Of a stretch of DNA of 9,383 nt, positions 6,998 through 9,383 are shown piece by piece. The notes under the pieces are model-generated. The model was not told the DNA's origin and did no database searches. It saw only the letters and a program-made list of their open reading frames with translations. The position numbers and the translations under genes are program-made. Each line of letters begins with the position of its first letter. Within the stretch, counting starts at the first letter, position 1. This stretch comes from Prevotellaceae bacterium (lineage in GTDB: Bacteria > Bacteroidota > Bacteroidia > Bacteroidales > UBA932), in NCBI GenBank assembly GCA_031278135.1, contig JAITKY010000210.1, positions 1-9,383 on the forward strand, written 5' to 3'.

Positions 6998-8188
6998 ATG
7001 GAAAAAGATGATTTGAAACGATTAAAAAACCGTATTAACTGGTTTTGTAAGAACAAAATAAACGCTTTCTCTCCGACTATATCTCCTGCGCCTAAATCGC
7101 CGGAACGTAATGAGATAGAAAGCATTGACAACGCTATCCGGTATTTTTTTGCAAATAGCGTACCGGAAATTGTGGTACAGCGGAAATATATGGGTTCATA
7201 TTGCGATATTTATCTGCACAAAAATTTGGAAGACAGTTATTTCGTGAGTCGTAACGGATACAAAATCAATCATATCGACCTGCAAGCCGCAAAAGAAAGT
7301 TGTCGCAAATTACACGAACGTTTCGACTGGACAAATCTGGCTTTGGTCATTATTCAGTCGGAAATGATGCCTTGGAGTATTTTAGGTAAAGGTCTGATAG
7401 ACGATGAATTTATTGGCTATTTGAATGTTCATCAAAATCATTGCAAATATCTGAAACAGTCGGATTTATATCGTAAAATAGCGACAGTCAAAGAATCTCC
7501 CGAATACAAGGCATTTCAGAAAGATAGTAAAATGCTGACAAATAAGGAATTATCCGATAAATATCCAAGCCACATTATCCGACAGTACAGTTCGCTGGCA
7601 GCGTTTAAGGTGTTGAACATGAATGTTTATGAGACTGCCATTCAAATCTATGAACAGCAAATCAATCATTTCGGGCAGGAAGGCAGTGTCTGTTTCAAAC
7701 CTTTTAATATCCTGAAAAAGGTTTATGATAATGAAAACGAGGAGTTTATTAACGACAATCTGAGCTATAACGAAGTTAACGACGATGAATTTCTTTGTCT
7801 GGATATTCACACGGAAGACGTTTTGGAACAGTCGATTAGCCGGGTTTACGAATGGTTTGAAGTGTTGTCGCAAAACATGGAAGAAGGAATTGTCATTAAA
7901 CCCCGCAGAGCATTTATCCACAATCTGCCGCCAGCGTTCAAAATCAGAAATAACAACTATCTGACAATGATTTACGGAGTTGATTTTCAGGAACAATATG
8001 ATTATTACCTGAAAAAACGCAACATAAAACGCAAGTTGGAATGTTCGGTAAACGATTGGATGCTGAACTGGGAGATGCTGAAAATCAAATATAAAGATAT
8101 ACACGAAGAAAATTATGTGTTAAAAAACCTGATTTTCGATCGGATTATGGGCGAAAAAGTCGAGGAAACATTAGATATAAAATTGTGA
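6998..8188 (+). CDS. rnl: Rnl: ATP-dependent RNA ligase of the bacterial Pnkp-ligase type (stand-alone)
   Basis: This is a 396-residue nucleotidyltransferase that would seal 3'-OH/5'-phosphate RNA ends. Numbered from the ATG at 6998: motif I KYMG (63-66, K63 is the expected adenylated Lys), RNG (85-87), motif III EMMPWS (122-127, E122), motif IV EGIVIKP (296-302), motif V FKIR (314-317) and then NNYLTMIYGVDF (319-330). EMMPWS and YLxxIYG are hallmarks of the ligase domain of bacterial Pnkp, here a free-standing protein without its own kinase or phosphatase. The long stretch between motifs III and IV matches the inserted domain of that family. Oddly, the Arg commonly found after motif I (KxxGSR) is Tyr68. 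An earlier ATG at 6977 would overlap hen1 by 19 bases and add seven residues; I prefer 6998, two bases after the hen1 stop, in an A-rich context. It depends on Hen1 and the kinase-phosphatase next door. Confidence 0.92.
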   Translation: MEKDDLKRLKNRINWFCKNKINAFSPTISPAPKSPERNEIESIDNAIRYFFANSVPEIVVQRKYMGSYCDIYLHKNLEDSYFVSRNGYKINHIDLQAAKESCRKLHERFDWTNLALVIIQSEMMPWSILGKGLIDDEFIGYLNVHQNHCKYLKQSDLYRKIATVKESPEYKAFQKDSKMLTNKELSDKYPSHIIRQYSSLAAFKVLNMNVYETAIQIYEQQINHFGQEGSVCFKPFNILKKVYDNENEEFINDNLSYNEVNDDEFLCLDIHTEDVLEQSISRVYEWFEVLSQNMEEGIVIKPRRAFIHNLPPAFKIRNNNYLTMIYGVDFQEQYDYYLKKRNIKRKLECSVNDWMLNWEMLKIKYKDIHEENYVLKNLIFDRIMGEKVEETLDIKL

Positions 8189-8193
8189 GAATC

Positions 8194-9108
8194 ATGAAGA
8201 AAAATCCTCAAATATTACTGCTAATTGGCGCGCCGGGGTCGGGAAAAAGTACTTTTGCCAAATATTTTATCCGCACTGAAGAAAACTGGATGCGCCTTTG
8301 TCGTGATGATTTCCGAATGATGAATTTCAGCGATTCGCTTTTGTCGCAATACGAAGAATCGTTGATCTCGGAAATACTTGATACTTCGGTAGAAACATTG
8401 CTTCGTAAAAAATACAACGTCCTGCTTGATGCAACTCATTGCCGTGCAGAATATTTGAAGCATTATATCGAAAAATTTAATTCAATTGCCGATATATCTT
8501 TCAAACTTTTCGAATGTGAAACAGACGAATTGATTGCGCGTTGTGAAAAACGGTATGCCGAAACAGGCCGGTATGTTCCCGAAAACATTATTCGACGGTT
8601 TGTCAATGATTTGGAGACGTTGAAAACGACATTCGATTTTTCTCCCCGTCCTTTAACACGAACGACGTATGTCGCTGAAAAACAGGATGTCAATCTTCCA
8701 AAAGCGATTATGTGCGATTTGGACGGCACTTTGGCGATAATGAGTAATCGCGACCCTTACAACGCATCCGAATGCGATAAGGATGTTTTGAATGAAGCGG
8801 TTGCAAGCGTGTTAAAAGTATTTCACGCAAATGGTTATAACATTTTGCTTTTATCGGGACGCGAAGAAACTTTTCGTGAACCGACATTGCGTTTTTTGTC
8901 AAAATTTTCCATATCATATCATCAGTTATGGATGCGCAAAGCAAAAGATTTCCGTAAAGACGCTGTTATCAAACGTGAAATTTTTGACCGTGAAATTTCG
9001 GGAAAATACAGTATCGAATTTGTGCTCGACGACCGCGATCAGGTTGTGGAAATGTGGCGTAAAGATTTGAAATTAAATTGTTTTCAAGTCAATTACGGAA
9101 ATTTTTGA
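8194..9108 (+). CDS. pnkp1: Pnkp1: T4-like polynucleotide 5'-kinase / 3'-phosphatase
   Basis: The protein has 304 residues, colinear with phage T4 Pnkp (301). It heals RNA ends by phosphorylating the 5'-OH and removing 3'-phosphate or 2',3'-cyclic phosphate. The N-terminal P-loop kinase has GAPGSGKST (12-20, K18, S19) and RDDFR (37-41; D38 and R41 correspond to T4 D35 and R38). The C-terminal HAD phosphatase has DLDGTLA (D175, D177, equivalent to T4 D165, D167), SGRE (221-224), RKD (254-256) and LDDRDQVVEMWR (278-289), with the same PY..CD.DV.N pattern after DxDGT as T4. This contrasts with C. thermocellum Pnkp, whose phosphatase is a metallophosphoesterase. A GTG at 8185 overlapping the rnl stop (GTGA) would add three residues; the ATG at 8194, five bases after that stop, is the better start. 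It is the last gene of the hen1-rnl-pnkp1 operon. Confidence 0.95.
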   Translation: MKKNPQILLLIGAPGSGKSTFAKYFIRTEENWMRLCRDDFRMMNFSDSLLSQYEESLISEILDTSVETLLRKKYNVLLDATHCRAEYLKHYIEKFNSIADISFKLFECETDELIARCEKRYAETGRYVPENIIRRFVNDLETLKTTFDFSPRPLTRTTYVAEKQDVNLPKAIMCDLDGTLAIMSNRDPYNASECDKDVLNEAVASVLKVFHANGYNILLLSGREETFREPTLRFLSKFSISYHQLWMRKAKDFRKDAVIKREIFDREISGKYSIEFVLDDRDQVVEMWRKDLKLNCFQVNYGNF

Positions 9109-9112
9109 AAAT

Positions 9113-9166
9113 CGTCACCCGTCATTGCGACTGCGAGGAACGAAGCAGAAAGCAATCCAGAAATCG
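9113..9166 (+). repeat. GTCATTGCGAG-type dispersed repeat, one copy, hairpin-forming
   Basis: Just after the pnkp1 stop the sequence contains CACCCGTCATTGCGACTGCG and GGAACGAAGCAGAAAGCAATCCAGAAA. This resembles a short interspersed element found in many unrelated bacterial genomes (GTCATTGCGAG...GAAGCAATCC). It folds into a stem of ATTGC (9124-9128) with GCAAT (9152-9156) and CTGC (9131-9134) with GCAG (9145-9148), with a ten-base loop. It lacks the T-tract of a simple terminator, though it could still affect the 3' end of the operon transcript. Confidence 0.7.
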
Positions 9167-9195
9167 TTGATAATAATATCATAAATTAAGCAACT

Positions 9196-9221
9196 AAAAA
9201 TGTTGTTTGTAGCATTTTTTT
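9196..9221 (+). terminator. Possible weak terminator after the RNA repair operon
   Basis: AAAAATG (9196-9202) pairs perfectly with CATTTTT (9213-9219) around a ten-base loop and is followed by further T residues. The stem is almost all A-T, so it is weak. Its position between the operon and the next promoter fits a terminator, but chance is possible in such AT-rich DNA. Confidence 0.3.
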
Positions 9222-9261
9222 GCACTTTGCACATTTTGTTCACTATATGAAAAAAATATTA

Positions 9262-9269
9262 TACCTTTG
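9262..9269 (+). promoter_or_regulatory. Bacteroidota-type promoter (-7 box) near the window end
   Basis: TACCTTTG matches TAnnTTTG and is followed by TAC. A TTTG at 9235-9238 lies 23 bp upstream as a candidate -33 box. Transcription would start near 9276 and reach an ATG at 9324, open to the window end. Confidence 0.55.
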
Positions 9270-9323
9270 TACTTTATTCGGAATTAACAGTAATAAACAG
9301 TAGTAAAATAATGCTGGAATAGA

Positions 9324-9383
9324 ATGAATATAATTAAAACTAAAACGATTACGGATTCCAACTCTAATAAATATATTTGTTGC
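9324..9383 (+). CDS. Possible 5' end of a further gene, cut by the window edge
   Basis: From the ATG at 9324 the frame is open for all 20 remaining codons (MNIIKTKTITDSNSNKYICC). It lies about 48 bases downstream of the expected start of the 9262 promoter, a normal leader length. It is too short to recognise a family, and an open frame of this length in AT-rich DNA could occur by chance. The promoter is its main support. Confidence 0.35.
   Translation, partial: MNIIKTKTITDSNSNKYICC

Noticed and set aside
7550..8104. 184-codon open frame on the minus strand inside rnl
   Set aside because: It is antisense to the RNA ligase whose motifs IV and V are intact there; the translation is rich in F, I and V without any recognisable motif.

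Overview
The window looks like a chromosomal piece of a member of the Bacteroidota, probably Bacteroidales. The clues are A-rich leaders before start codons instead of strong Shine-Dalgarno sites, three -7 boxes of the Bacteroidota type (TAnnTTTG), a secreted DUF1573 protein of the kind common in that phylum, and remains of a Bacteroidota-style IS3 element. G+C looks like about 40% by eye.

Layout: (1) 58-2731, plus strand: a secreted multi-domain DUF1573 protein followed 13 bp later by prfC, the GTPase peptide chain release factor 3. (2) 2748-3612: a decayed IS3-family insertion sequence. Its orfA has an in-frame stop and a deletion. Its orfB is broken, with the N-terminal part on the plus strand and the DDE core flipped onto the minus strand. 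(3) 3789-5386, minus strand: a small ThiS-like protein translationally coupled (ATGA overlap) to a lipoprotein 5'-nucleotidase of the UshA type, driven from a promoter near 5413. (4) 5387-5699: an intergenic region with two divergent promoters and some unexplained sequence. (5) 5700-9108, plus strand: a tight three-gene operon for RNA repair. It encodes a Hen1 3'-terminal ribose 2'-O-methyltransferase, a stand-alone RNA ligase of the Pnkp ligase type, and a T4-like polynucleotide 5'-kinase/3'-phosphatase. (6) 9109-9383: a copy of a widespread GTCATTGCGAG-type dispersed repeat, a possible weak terminator, a promoter and the possible 5' end of another gene.

The main attraction is the RNA repair operon. 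Together its products carry the four activities needed to heal (5'-phosphorylate, remove 3'/2',3'-cyclic phosphate), methylate and seal RNA cut by ribotoxins. The three-polypeptide arrangement matches the already described Pnkp1-Rnl-Hen1 class rather than the two-protein Pnkp/Hen1 class typified by Clostridium thermocellum, so it is an instance of a known but uncommon system, not a new one. No ribotoxin gene is visible in the window.
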